NCBI RefSeq assembly: GCF_036417845.1
Contig: NC_089984.1
Coordinates: 30,601,447-30,665,446 of the forward strand
Length of the DNA: 64,000 nt
Source: Apteryx mantelli
Lineage: Eukaryota > Chordata > Aves > Apterygiformes > Apterygidae
Direction of reading: 5' to 3'
Within the stretch, counting starts at the first letter, position 1; the number at the start of each line of letters is the position of its first letter. The position numbers and the translations under genes were made by a program. The notes under the pieces are model-generated. The model made no database searches. It had not been told where the DNA came from and saw only the letters and a program-made list of their open reading frames with translations. This document shows positions 22,135-35,234 of the stretch, piece by piece.

Positions 22135-24920
22135 CGCGTGAGCAAAACTTGTTGCGGCTTCCCCCGCGTGCTGCAGAATTTGCGGGCAGCGCGTTAAAAC
22201 AGGGATGCTGCTGTTCGCCCTCATCCTCGCTGAGCTCTCGGCTGCTTCCTTGGCACGGTCCAGGGGAGTGGAAGGGATTAACGACGGGGAGGACAGCTAG
22301 CGCTGTGCCGAGGAATTTTCGGATATTTGCGTTATCCTTCCGTTCCGCTCCTCTGCCCCGTTCCCCCTGCATTGGATGGCTTGGAACAGTTGCACCAACT
22401 GAAGGTGATTATATCATGGCTGTTTTAATGGCTGTGCAAGAAGACGTTTAAGATCGCCTCCTGCCCCGTCGTGGACAGGGTCAGTCGGAAACTCAGCCCA
22501 CGCAGTGGTCGTGTTTACAGTGAGCCTTGCAAGGGAGGGGGGGTGCTGCGCCCGAAACAGCGAACCATCACCCTCCGTCAACGCGAACGTGAAGGCACAC
22601 GCGACGCTGTAGTAGTTGGTATGCAATTGTAAACTGCCAGGGAGGATTTATCTTTAAGAACCATGCTGTCAGCTGGAAATCTTGCTGGAGCAACCGTAAG
22701 CAGATAAGAATTTATAGACTGGAGCCAGAAGGGACGTGCCACTTAATCCCTTATCACTGACTTACGTGAGATTTCCAAGATGCCATCTATGAATCACCTG
22801 GTTTTGTCTTTTCTTTTGGCACTTTTGTTTCTTTCTTCCTTTAAATTCTATTTCAATTAAATTGCTACCCATGCTGAGGCAACAAGCAGAATTGTTTTCA
22901 CATTGTCATGTAGCAGAACCCTGAAATCATTTTGATTTTGAGTAAAGAGTTAACAAGGCACTGTCAATGTTGTAAAAACCAAGCAACTGCCAGGCACAAT
23001 ATGTGCCTTTTCTGTCTTTTTTTGAAACCAGACTGCCTCAGGTCCTACATTTAAATGCAGAATAAACAAGTGTGATCAAATCTGACAGGTTCCTGTAAAA
23101 TGGTCTGGAGGCATAGCAGCAAAAGTATGAATGTCACACAATTTTGTTACATATCTGCCATTTAACATTTTGTGAAGTGTATTTTAATTGAAGGTCCACT
23201 GTTCTTCTTCCTTTAGTCTCTGACTCAGTGTTAGGGACAAAAAGAACTGGTTGCTTTGGTAATCACTGGAAGCCTTCGGCCACCATCTAGCACTCTCCTG
23301 CTGCAGACGACCTCCTCCTGACCTGGTGCCAGGGATAATTCTGGCTTATTCTTGCTAAAGCAGAAGCCATGAGGGCATTAAATTTTCTATGGTGGTCTCT
23401 GAAGTCCGTTCCTGAACCTTTACATCTCTGCTACACAAGAAATAAGATCTCCATACATAATAGATCTGCTTCCTACATGCATTGACACTAAGTTTTTAGT
23501 CCTTTCTGTTCTTATTAGTCCTGCAAAAACCAGCAGAGCTTCTATTAGACCATCCACAGAACAACACACCAGTTGTCCCATCATCTTTACTAAAGCAGAC
23601 CTTCTGAAGACCATGAGATACTTTGGTGATGTTTAAGGCATAATACAGAAGTATCACTGATGTCTGGCATGACTGGCAGAATATTTGCTTGCTTCTGGTG
23701 GTCATGCATAAGAAGGAAAGTGCCCACCCTCATTCTCAGATTTCAGCTTCAATTTATAAACTGGAAAAGCTGGTAGCTGGAAAAGGCAGGTCTTTTTTGA
23801 AGGTGCTTGGAGCAATAAATCTGGAACCCCAGGCTGACCTCAGAGTTGCTTTCCGAGTAGGACAACCCTTTAAAATCTTATCTGCCCAGCCCTTTATAGA
23901 AGGACTTCATGCTGCTATTCACTAGAAACCGCTAGACACCTACACCTTGAAATTACATATGCTAGGGCAGTATGTCACACCTGGGTATGGTATGGTTAAT
24001 ACAGATATTGGTGTCGCAGTTGTGCCTGCAGGCTTTGGTCATTTTGGAGATAGTGGAAGCTAAAGTCAGTGCAAATCAATCCTATAGGACCTCAGCAGAC
24101 CAGATGCCACAATCTTGATGTGGTTGTTAATCTTAGAGTCATGGCCAGTGGTCAGGAGGAGGCTGCAATATCATGACGAGGAGGTTGAGGTGAGATTATT
24201 TTCAGCATTCCTATGAGTTTTTCACTTCCTGTAACCCAGATGTGGCTTTTTCTCTGGAAAGGCGGAAGGTGATCCACTGTGTCCTTCCCTAATGCTGAGC
24301 AAAAGATTGCAATTATCTGGTAGCAATCTGCTTATGACATGGTCAGATAAACTCCAGGAGGCTTGGGCTGTCCACCCTCTCTGAAATGTGGTTCGTGATA
24401 ACTATCACACAAGATGCGTGTGGCTGTTTGAAGTGGAACTGAGTGGAAAACTCCAGCCATAGCTGATCTCCTAGCTTCTGAGATGAAAAAGACCAAGCAG
24501 TCAGTTCCTTTGCATAAGTGGCTCTGTACTGTTTAATTACTAGTACCAGGGCAGCCTGGCCTGAACTGTTCCAGTTGAAGGCGCCTCCAGCATTTCCCAA
24601 GGCACATATCCCCAGTTCAGCCCATCTCAGTGTCCTGTGGTTCTTCCAAGATAATTTATTCAATTTCCTCTCTTAATTCTCCTTTTTAATCCTGGTGTAG
24701 CTCCATGAGCTATCCTCCTCATCTAGGGTTACAACTTCCAAATCTCTCTACCTATTGCATTCTTTTCGTAGCTATTGCCCAGCCTTGCTAGATATATTTA
24801 ACTCTTCCTACTGTGATTTGTGGGCTGTGTGCCCTTTTAGGGCTGCTGTTCAGTTCCCAGATTTGCTGGTCCAGGATGTTAGAAAAGCAGTTTTTGCCAT
24901 CCCCTGGGTCAGAGATGAGG
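22135..24920. other. Intronic DNA, little to report
   Basis: Unique intron sequence after the CpG island. A weak ancient-repeat match lies at 22708-22775 (GGAGCCAGAAGGGAC followed by CTTAATCCC), similar to the element at 19328. No exon is supported. Confidence 0.45.
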
Positions 24921-24924
24921 GCCT

Positions 24925-25060
24925 GGGACCTGAATGCCATGTCCTGGGCTCTTCAGGCAAGTTGCTCTTTATCCTCCCTTGTCTCTGTGTCCTCAGCTGC
25001 AAGAAGGCTTAGCCATTTCTGTGGACAGCAGATCAATGGTACATTGTAAAAGCTAAGAAG
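24925..25060 (+). repeat. Possible MIR-like remnant
   Basis: The order CAAGTTGCTCTTTATC, CTCTGTGTCCTCAGCTGC and ACATTGTAAAAGC parallels the MIR 3' half (CAAGTCACTTAACC, CTGTGCCTCAGTTTCC, ACATGTAAAGCGC). Divergence is high. Confidence 0.4.
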
Positions 25061-26734
25061 TATTACTGTCTCCCGTTTTAAATCCTTTCCTCCAGCTTCC
25101 TAGTCAGTTTTCCTGATCTTCCCTGAACATCCTCTTGCTTTGGAAGACAGCTTTCCGTGGCGAGTGGTAGCTAGCAGGATTTCTTCTTGTAAGTTTTCTC
25201 ACAGGTAAATGCATCTATGATATTTATGCAAAAGAAAGCATGTGCTGTATTACAGAGCCAGCCCAAATCAGTTGGAGATTCCCTTTTCAGCAGTGGTTGA
25301 TTACTAATGGGTTATTTTTTATTATTGATATTACAGTGGCATCTGGGGACTCCCATCAACATCTGAGTCATGTGCTGGCATGGTCTATGCCTAAAGAGCG
25401 TACGATATTTACTGCTCTTTTATACAAATAACCTTTACTCATGTGGGTGGGTGATTTCTATGGGATGAGTCTGGGCTTATAGCTCCAAAGTACCATGTGA
25501 AACAGGCTGATAGTACCTTGGCAGGACAGTTCTTAGTCCCTTCTTATGCCTAGGAAACCTCAAGTCAGAGTCAGCAATCGTTTGCTGAAGGATGTGACTC
25601 TGCCCTTCTGGCACCAAGCCCCCAGAAAACGCAACTCGTGAAGCAAATTACCAAGGCGGCAGGGACTTTGCTTCTTTTCCTTGTGCATGAGGATTACCAG
25701 TCACGGTTATATGATCTTTACCTGTGTTTTAGCAGTTGCTATTCCAAGCATTATATGTCCCATTGACACGCAAATATGTCAGACTTCTTTTCTCCTTCCA
25801 CTGGTGTTTTACGAGTGTCTGAAATGAATGCAAAAATGCTAATTTGGCCGGTGTAGGCATTTCAGTAATTGTATGCTGTTGACAGGAAAGAATATCCTGC
25901 TGCCAGCTCCATTTTGTGTACTTGCTAGATAAAACTGTGTTGGGAGTAAAAGGACATTAGGGGCTGATGAACATGGGGTTTAGAAGTGGGGGTGCAAGTG
26001 GTGACCCTGGACAGGGGTGCCAGTAGTGCTGCATGGAGATCGGTCATCATCTCACAGAAAAAAATAAATAACTTCAGCTCGTGTTGCTGTCATAATTGGT
26101 TCTTCTTTGAAGTCTCATTTCATCTTCTTCTGGCCTTACAGTGTCAGGATATTCATTCAGATTCACCCTTCTGCTTTCGTTCTCTCCTGGACTGTGCTTG
26201 TTTCCCTCTGACCTGTCAGTGCATCTGGGGTGTAGGTACAAGCTTTTTTCTTCCTAAGGTTTTCAGGTTTATATGACCTTCTCTCTTGCACTAGCTTTTT
26301 TTTCTCAAGCTACTGAACTTCGATTTATTGCACTTAACTGCCTATAATTGCCCGGTACTCCAAACACAGTAATTTACTAAGCTTACTTCTCATTTCCCAT
26401 ATTGCTTTTTGTAAGGCCCTGAAGCCTGTTGATGAAGCAGGTATTGGTGCAGTTTGACAGAAATTTCCCAGAAGTCATTTGCTGCTTTGTCAACAGGTGA
26501 TGCTGTGTATTTTGCCCCGGGGCAAGAAAGGCTGCTGTTGAAAACCACTAGGAACCAAAAGAGCAGTGGAGGGATTGAGCTGAAAATGTTCATCCAAGGC
26601 TCAGTAGCAGTCAAAAAAATAAATGAAGTTTAGAATTATAACAAAGCAAAGCAGAAGAAAATAGAGGCCATGACTACATTGTTGTATGAATGTGAACGTT
26701 GTGTGTAGTTGTGATTCTTCCGCTTCCCCCATAC

Positions 26735-27240
26735 CAAAAAGGATATAGGAGAACTGGAAAAGGTTCAGAGGTGGGCCTCAAGGATGATTAAAGGTCTGGA
26801 ATAATTTCTTATAAAGAATGATTGAATCAGCTAGGACTCTTTACCTTTGGACAAAGAGACTATTAGGGTGGGAAATGATAGAGATCTACAAAATCCTGAC
26901 TGGCACGTAGAAAGGGGCAGAGCTCCACTGTTCACTGTCTCTTCCAATACAAGAACTAGGAGGACATCAAATGAAGTTAGTAGATTCCCGGTCCTTTTGA
27001 ACAAATGGAGGTTGTAGCCATCTACAGTGGCTAGTAGCTCTGTAGAGCTTATTGCCAGTGGACGTTATGAATGCTAAAATGGGTCCCGTTTTAGGGGAGA
27101 TTGGATAATGTCATGAAAGGGGAATCCTTTGAAGCTTACTACACACAGAGACCACACACTTGCCCTGCTCTTATGAGCTTCCCAAAGGCATCTTTCCTAA
27201 GTCCACTCTTGTTCAGCAGGTAAGGATAATGTTGAGGTGA
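26735..27240 (+). mobile_element. CR1-type LINE 3' fragment, 5'-truncated
   Basis: Seen in order: AACTGGAAAAGGTTCAGAG, GATGATTAAAGGTCTGGA, ATGATAGAGATCTACAAAAT, CAATACAAGAACTAGGAGG, ATTGGATAATGTCATGA and TTCCCAAAGGCATCT. This is the order of the conserved 3' end of CR1 non-LTR retrotransposons (end of the reverse-transcriptase ORF and 3' UTR), the dominant repeat of birds and other sauropsids. It has many substitutions and gaps, no open frame and no intact tail repeat, so it is a dead old copy in sense orientation within the NEURL1 intron. Confidence 0.75.
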
Positions 27241-27244
27241 GAAC

Positions 27245-30200
27245 TCAAAACTTCTCCACACCAGTGGCAGATGGAGCTGGGGTGTTCAGACACTGCAGTG
27301 ATGGATGGAGGCCATTCCTCCAGCCTGCTCTGATGTTGGCTGGTCTCTAGCTGGATCCATCCTCTTTTTCTTGAACATCCCTGCCCAGGTTGTCACAGAG
27401 TGGTTCATTGCCATGGCAGCCTCAGAGTCACCCATAGAACATCCTGGGTTTATCTGGGAGACAGCAGGGATTGTGATGCAGTCCCTGTGCAAACTCCCAC
27501 CACATCTTTCTTGGACAAGACAGAGCAGCTGTGTCTCCTGCGCTGTGTGGTTTTGACTGGTAAAGGTGCTGTTGCATTCATGGGCTTTTCGGAGTAAGAG
27601 AAGGCAGTTTCTCTTTGCTTGCTTTGAACTCCTGAGTGACAAGGGCCTGAGTGGCCACTGCTTCATTTTGTTTCCGAGGCTGCCGAAATAGAAGCTTCTG
27701 TGGGTATCCCTGTACCTGGGAAGGTTTTTAGTACAGAGGCTTGGAAGATTTCAGATTTGGCAGCCGTTTTTCTTACCTGCTGCTGCTAGGATAATTGCAG
27801 GAACCAGCTACTTCTGCATCGCTGTGATTGCTGCCCGTGGCAAGTGCATAAGTACATGTTGTTTTACTTACGGTGCAGAACTTCATGGTGGCTACTCATT
27901 TCAAGCTGGGGATCCACATGTGCTCTGGCTTAGTCTGCCTTGAAATTTTAAGACATCTGAGCAATCTGGTCCTGACCTGTCCTGAGGAGTGGGGTTGGCA
28001 ACACATCTGTTCCAGGATTGTCTCCTTCCGGATGTGGTTGATCTAAGGCGGACTTTAGTCGCAGCACTGTGCATGTGCTCGGTTCTGTGCGGCAAACTGG
28101 CAAATCCCAAAGTAGTTTGGAGGGCAAGAGCTGAATTTTAACTGAAAATTAGTCTGGCAATGGCTAAAGTTTCTGCTGTGACTGCAGCATGTACACATAA
28201 ACCTGAGCTAGCTTTTAACCTAGCTAACTTGGGTGTTGCTAGCTGTGTAGCTAGGAAGTGGGGTAGACCCTTGGATAATTACTCATACTAAGATATGTGC
28301 TGATGCAACTGTGTAGTTAAAATTGAGCTGGGGTGGATTTTCCTCTCCGTTCATTCCTGAGGCTCTCTAGCTGGTACAAGTGAGTTGCATGTAAGATTCC
28401 AGTTTTACCAGCATGCATATATTACTTGTTATTTAGCCTTTTAGTTACTGAAGTCAAATAGGATAGTATTTTAAAATTGTAGGGCAGAGGATGCCGTGGT
28501 GATGTTATATTTATGTAATTCTCTGTTAGTGCACCTTAGTTAAACTCTTTGCTGAAGTGTAGGGAAGGATTCTTAGTTCTCAGAAAACTGTCAGGTTAAA
28601 CCTCAGGTCTATTTTATGCAAAAGTCTGAAATGCAAATCTTAATAGTTCTTGACCAGCCTCAGAGATAAAATGCCATGCAAGTTTTCTTTCATTAAAAGA
28701 CATTCAATGCGTAAAGTGTAAACATTTTTTAGAAAACTGGTAATAGACTTTTAGACAGAATAAATTCTAAAGCTACTGGCATTGCTTGTGACGTCTCTTC
28801 CCTCTCTTTGTTCCTTCATATTCAATATTTGTGGTTTCATGCTGGTAACACGGACACTTCCAGACATTCCTGCATGTGTGGACTTACACGCATGTGCATG
28901 GACATATGCAGGGATTCCCTATTGACTGTCTTTCGGAGGTGATCTCACCATTTTTATGATATGGCCAGGACACGCAGTATGTCTAGCATCGGGACTTGAA
29001 AGGATTAGCAGCTTCCAGGTTATTTTCCAGTTGCATTGCAGTCCTTTCAGCGAAGCGATGTCTGGGGAGCTCTGTGACTAGTTAATGTGAACAAGTGCAG
29101 CTGCTGGTGAAACAAGCCTGCGGATTAGACGTAGGGCTCTCTGTAAATGTGTGCAGGTCTGCCTTTGGCTTGGGCTGCTTACTTGTTCGCACTTTCCCCT
29201 TTATGCTCCCTTTGGCTTGTGCCACGGAGGGTGACTGAGTGCAATGCATCAGGTGTAATGAAAACTTCACATGTGACTTCAGAAACCACTACCGAGTGCT
29301 TTCCTAGCCAGGCGAGGGGAATATTCTGGGAAGCAATGGCATGAATAATTGAAGAGGAATAAAGTTGATGAAGAATTCCATTGACTGAGTGGAAACGTTT
29401 CTATTTTTTGGGGTATGTTAAAAAAATATTCATGTTGGGTCAAAGCAAAAGTTCTGTTTGCTTTCAAATAAAAGCTTGGTGGATGGTAGTGGCAGCTGGG
29501 CCAGCTTTGGCAGGTTTTAAGCATTTTCACACACTTTTCATAGAGGGGATTCAGAAGGCATTATAGGTGCCTTTCCCAAAAGTGAGGGAAGGGTGATGCC
29601 AACATGTTTCTTCTCAGAAACAGTCATATCTTTCCTGAAATGGCATTTTTATTTTTAGTGGTGGTATTGATTTTGGATCCCTCTTTGTAAGAGGGATCTC
29701 AGTGCTTTCGTTCACCAAGTTTTATAATGTTTTGTCAAGGAAGTAAAAAGAACTCCTAACTGCAAAACATATTTATAGTCCCTGAAAGTACTGTATGTGA
29801 GCAAAGAATTTGCTAAAAGGCAAATAGGTCAAAGCATGGCAGGGCCAGAATTTTCCAATATGCCTGCACGGGCTTTTAGGGTTACCCTTTGAGAAGAGAT
29901 CTTACTGGGAAGAGAAGATCTTACTGGGGCACCAAAGAAGGAGACAGCGCTCAGGATGCTGAGCAGAGTCAGAAATCTGGACTCTTGTCCCAGTGGAAAT
30001 AACGAGGGGCACTTCTGGGGTATCGGTTTCTTCCTTAGGGACCCTAATGGGAGCGTGAAAGTCTGACCTGGGTATGGTACGGGGCTGGTCTGAAAGCCTG
30101 GCCCCCCGTGGCCTCCATCTGATGGACTTTCACACGGGGCATTGCTCCCCTTCGCAGATGGAGGAGCAGAGGAGCAAAGGATGGGTGGCAGTGGGATGCA

Positions 30201-33200
30201 GGTTGCTGGAGTTTCAATCTCCCATTTCCCCCTTTGCGAGCAGCCCCGGCGTGCTTGTCTGGACATCCTTCCGGCTTCAGCATCCTTGAAAGCTGGAGCT
30301 CACACCCTGACCCTGACCTGGTCAGAAGAAATGTAATCATATTATACTTGATTCATTCTAATTTACATTGACTTCCCATATGTCAACATATGATTTAAAA
30401 ACCCTGCTGATCATCTTTTACCCTCTGTTAGGCATAAGCTCTGCTTGAGTTCCCTTTAACTGCTGCTTGGATGGAGACGTGCCTGTGTTTTGTGCTCTGC
30501 TGCTCATCAACACCATCTAATGTAAAAATTAGCAATAGAGTCTTAACTTGCTACTGGATAGGCTTCTGCCAGATAAGCCGAGCAGCCGTAGATCCAGAGC
30601 TTATTTGCAACCCAGATTCCAACTCTTCCTCAGAAGGTCAGTTCAAATCTCCTTCAGTGATATCTGTTTAATTTTGTGTTTAATTGTATTGATATTAATC
30701 TGGATTTCTTTTATTTGAGCACCTAGTGCCATTGCATTTTTATATGTATCCTGCAGGATCATTTTGGTCTGTGATAAATACTTGGTTTTTATACTTAGGA
30801 AGTATTTACTTGGTAGGAAGGGATGAGGTGGTTTCATATAGAAATGTTGCATAGCTTTAGAAAGCAGGATACAAATAACTTTAAAAGTTGCCAACAGAAT
30901 CTGAGTGAGTCATTTCAACAGATGTGATAGAAAAAGGAGAAGAAATTTGTGCCTCACTAATCTATTATGTTGCAGCATTTCAATATGGAAATACGGGAAA
31001 AGGAGAAGTAGTGGGGATGATTTGTCTATACAAATGCAGTGAACACATTATAAAGAATCTGGGTAACCTCTGACATACAGTGCTGGATTTCTACATTCCC
31101 ATCAACTTTCTGTGTATCATTTAATATACCTGCTTTAGCATTTCATCCCTTCAACAATTACATGCCTTTCAGGGATAAAATTTACCTGTAAAGATGCAAA
31201 AAATTCCCCCTATTTAAATCTATGAATACCTTTTTTTAAAGACCTCTCGCAAGTTCAGGGCTGGGATGCCAAGTGATAAGTCCTGACAGCCGAGAGCCTT
31301 ATTCCTCCAGTTGAAATCTGTCCTGCATTAGTTGTGGCAGAAAGTTCTTACCACCTGCTGGATGCCTAATGGCCTATATAGATAATCTGGTGTTGAGTGC
31401 ATTTCCTTTAGACGGGTGTTCTCAGCCAGTATTGGCATTCATTGGCGGCCTTAGCAGAGAGATTAGAAATCAGCTTGAGGTTTCAACTGGAAAAGAGGTG
31501 GTCCTGCAGGTGGGAAGTGCAGCAATGAATGGAGCAAGCTCTGGTAGCTCTTGCCCATGCTCTGTGTATTTGGTGGCTCAGCAGCTAATGTCAGTCTCCA
31601 GCTGTCAGTCCAACCTGAAGCCCAGGAGGAAAAATTGCCAAGGGATGAGTGGGAAGAGAGACTGAGGGTAAACTCCCAATTGGGAATGTTAATACTACAT
31701 CCCTTATGAATAACCCCAATGCAAAATTAAAAAAAAAAAAAAGGCTTCAAATGAAGTTGTGACAGAGGTAAGCGTCAGGAAAATTTAAAATTTTATACTT
31801 GCCGTGGTCTTACAACAAAGGTTTTGTGATACACAGCCTGCAATGCTACTGTGAATGGTCTTGCTATCTAATCTTCCAACTCGGAATATGACAGAAGATT
31901 ACAAGTAGGAAAACAGTTCAGCGTAGCTTTTAGCTGTTTTCCCACTGCTTCCCGTGCTTCTGCTGGAGCGTTATTGCTGTGCCTCTTGCAATTCATATGG
32001 AGACAACGTTATTCAGAAGTACAGAGTGTCACCAGGAGGAGGAGAGTTCAGATGGAACCCTGAAGATTTATGACACAGTTTAGATAAGGCCATGTAGGAA
32101 CTGCGATGCGGGAAGTCACGATAATTCACAGTCTAGCAACGCTTTTCAGGGTGTGGTGAGAACTTTTTTATGCCGAATGTGTTGTGTCGGATACGGAGCG
32201 GGGCATATTTTAATGAGGTGCTTTAAATGCTGGCCTGCAGAGAGAACTGGTTGCCTGATGAGTAGCTGAGATGCGTAATGCAGTACGGACCCTGTCCATC
32301 CAGATTTAGGACCTGATCCAAAACCAGCAGAAAGACCCTAGAAAATGGTCAAGTACTGAAATCCTCTTCTGTGTCTCTGGCACACCTTCTGGTGGAGGAC
32401 CTTAGAAACTGGTAAAATTTGAGGAACTGAATTTGAGAATTTGAGAAACCTCTTATGGCAGCTGTTGCCAGGAGGCAGAGAAGAGAGCTTGTGCCATCCC
32501 CTTGTCCTAAAATAGACTGATGTCTAGGGAGGTTAAATGATTTATTTATTTTTTGCACGACAACTCGGCAGCAGAAAGTTCATCTGTTCCGCACCGCGGT
32601 CCTGCATCCCTGAATTCCCGCAGAGTTGGCCTGATCCAGGCTCAGGACCCCATTTTGCCTCCCAGGGAAGGGCTGGGGCTGCAGGCCGCCCCCGTGTTCC
32701 CAGCGTGCCGAGGCCGCTGGGCCAGCGCTGACCTCCGGGCACCCACGGCACCCTCTCCCTGCTCGGGAAAGCATCCACAGCTCCGGCCTGAGAGCAGGCG
32801 ACCGTCCCCAGCTGCCAGGACTTCGCTGTAAGGTGAGGTGCTTCTGCCTCTTCCAGCCCCCTGAAAAACATCCTTCAATGCTATTAAAAGCAAAAGAGCC
32901 AAAGGACATCCCCGACTCTGCCTGGCCGAACCGGGGCCTGATACGGCTACGAGATTCTTTAGTCCTGTCCCCTGCTTTCTGATATTTCCAGGTTAAATTC
33001 CCAGGTATAAGCAGTCGGAGGTGTTGGCAGCTGAAACGCTCTCTGGACGTTGGCTCTCTCAAGCTCAAACCTATTCACCACAAAGGAGAGTTACTTTCTC
33101 TTGATTAGGTTCAGCAGCAAAATCAGATTTGCTGTTGCAACAGAGGTTTTATATATGGTAAAATGCTCCCAGAAATACTTTTTAGTAGTGCTTCTGGACT

Positions 33201-34980
33201 GAAATAAGGTTTTATTAGTGAGAGGCTCCCAAACCGTATTATGTACTGAAGCAGAGCAGGGTGCTTTTGCTCTGATTCGGGGGGCTGATTGAATTCAGTG
33301 ATGGATGCCAAGTATTTAAGTTCTTGCATGAGTTTATCCGTTAAATTAGAAAGGGTTAAAAGCAGGAGTTATTTTTGGAATAAACACATGAAATAGTGAT
33401 GGTGAGTTCCAGCTAGGTATTGGATAGTATTTTATTATTGTATGTGGTTGTCCAAAGTGTACTGCTCAGACCATCAGAATAGAAAGCTGTAGGGATAATA
33501 CATTGCTCTAGATTTACACGGAAATACTTGCGCTGAGTTCAGAGAGCTTAATGTCTTTGCTTGTGACATTCATTGGTATCTTGAAGGATCCAGCCAAATG
33601 CAGAGCCACAGCTCTAGACCAGAGAGGCCAGCGATTACAAAACGGAGCTGCTCCATTGCCTCCGGTTCATGGCAACGTGGCTCTGGGAATGTTCAGGGAA
33701 AAGGGAAACTTTGCAAGCAAAGTAACGTCTGTTTCATTCAAGGTCTCTGCAGTCCACAATTTTCATCTTTTGCCATTGTATTTTTACAATTAAATATAAT
33801 TAAGTTATATTTATTATATATGTACAATTGGATATAATTTATTGTTATGCAAGCAATTGCAATTTTTGCTGTAAAGTTATCCATAATTGTACATTAACAT
33901 GATGGAGGGGGTGTTTAATTTTAAATATGTCTTTTAGCATATTGATAAGTGGCCAAACCCCTAGAAAAGCTGTTACTTGCCTTGGAAACCATCCCAAACA
34001 CACCTCTTGGTTCATTTTGCTCTCTCTTCCTCCTACCAGTAGTCTGTTGTGTTTCTTGTTTAATTTATTCTGTAACTTCACCTTAAATAGCCCCTGACAT
34101 TTATTTTTGTTTATAGCTCATTTATAGTTCTTTATAGGTTTTTTTTTTATTCTATTTTCTCATCACCTCCTTAATCAGTATTTTACCCATATTAGACATA
34201 ATTTAGCCTTTTAAAATTTCCGTGGGCCATCTTGAAGCCCTTGAATGGTGATTACTTACAGCCAAACCAAGACTCAGGATGAGGCTGAACTGTTGATCCA
34301 TAAGCTTCAGGTAAGTTACCTCACTTCCAGTGCCTCTGAGCTCAAAACTGATGTTAGTAACTGCTACTTATAAATGGCCTTCTGTGCTCCACAAAATAGT
34401 AAGATGCTGTAATTATTCATGACAGTTAAAATGCCCTGAAGTATTCAAATAAAAGCCAAATGTATAGGAAAAACATATTCTGTATAGGAAGGTTATTGTA
34501 TAAAAGAAAAGCTGTCTGTCTTTATCTGTAGGTCACATTGACAGGCAAACTAGAAATACGTGTAAGACATAGAGACCTAGATACGCTAGTTTTCAGGGGG
34601 AACTCCATAGCTGCTGCCATGGGACTATTTTCAGGTGTTTAGATGAGTGAATGACCCAAATATAGTTTAAGCCTGTGACTATTTCATTTCCATAGCAATG
34701 CAAATACGGTACATAAAGGCTAAGAGCTCTGCATCTGATTTAGCAGTGTTGCTTTAGCAACACCATGCAGGATGCAAATAGTCTCCTTGGTAACACTTCC
34801 TAAGTGTCATTAGATAAGCGATGGTTATAAACATGGAAGCAGATCAGAATGAGAGACAGGCTCTTGCACGGTGTCTTTTTATAGCCCCAGACATCATGAT
34901 TAGCAGCATGGTGAAAGGAGAGAGAAAAGATGCTTTGAGGACCGTCGCTCTTGTTAGCGTTTTGCATTTTGTGCTTTGGA
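27245..34980. other. Intronic DNA, no exon seen
   Basis: Mostly unique sequence. An A14 run lies at 31729-31742, and a moderately CpG-rich patch at about 32580-32830. AT-rich sequence lies at 33780-33860. No frame resembles a known protein. Confidence 0.5.
31729..31742. repeat. A14 homopolymer
   Basis: Fourteen adenines in intron sequence. The upstream bases match no retroelement I can identify. Confidence 0.9.
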
Positions 34981-34984
34981 AGAG

Positions 34985-35230
34985 CACACCTGCGGAGACC
35001 GGGGCGTCTGACTTGGGTCGCGTACGCGAAGGGAGGGCACCGTCCCTGCTCGCGGACCCGCGTGTCTGCACAGCTGTCCTCCCTCCTCTCCGGGGCAGGC
35101 GGACGGCAGCCCCCTGCCCTCCTCCGTAACGGCATACCCGCCTCTCGGCGAGCTTTACGTCGACAGGTTACGAACGAGAGCCCAGCGCGAGCGCGGCCCC
35201 GCCACCTTCGCTCGAGGGTGCCGAGGGCTG
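34985..35230. promoter_or_regulatory. Intronic CpG-rich patch 1
   Basis: A sharply bounded patch with many CpGs (for example GGTCGCGTACGCGAAGG and GCGCGAGCGCGG) within ordinary intron sequence. It could be an orphan CpG island with promoter or enhancer activity. Overlapping open frames here are a by-product of high GC. Confidence 0.45.
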
Positions 35231-35234
35231 GAGG

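Noticed and set aside
21022-22372. Long minus-strand open frames (320 and 370 codons) at the same island
   Set aside because: They are mirror images of GC-rich repeats with no recognisable domain or splice support.
21042-22451. 469-codon plus-strand open frame over the NEURL1 island
   Set aside because: It is out of frame with the real exon, crosses its donor, and consists of Arg/Ala/Gly/Pro typical of CpG-island translation. Only its ATG at 21795 is of interest.
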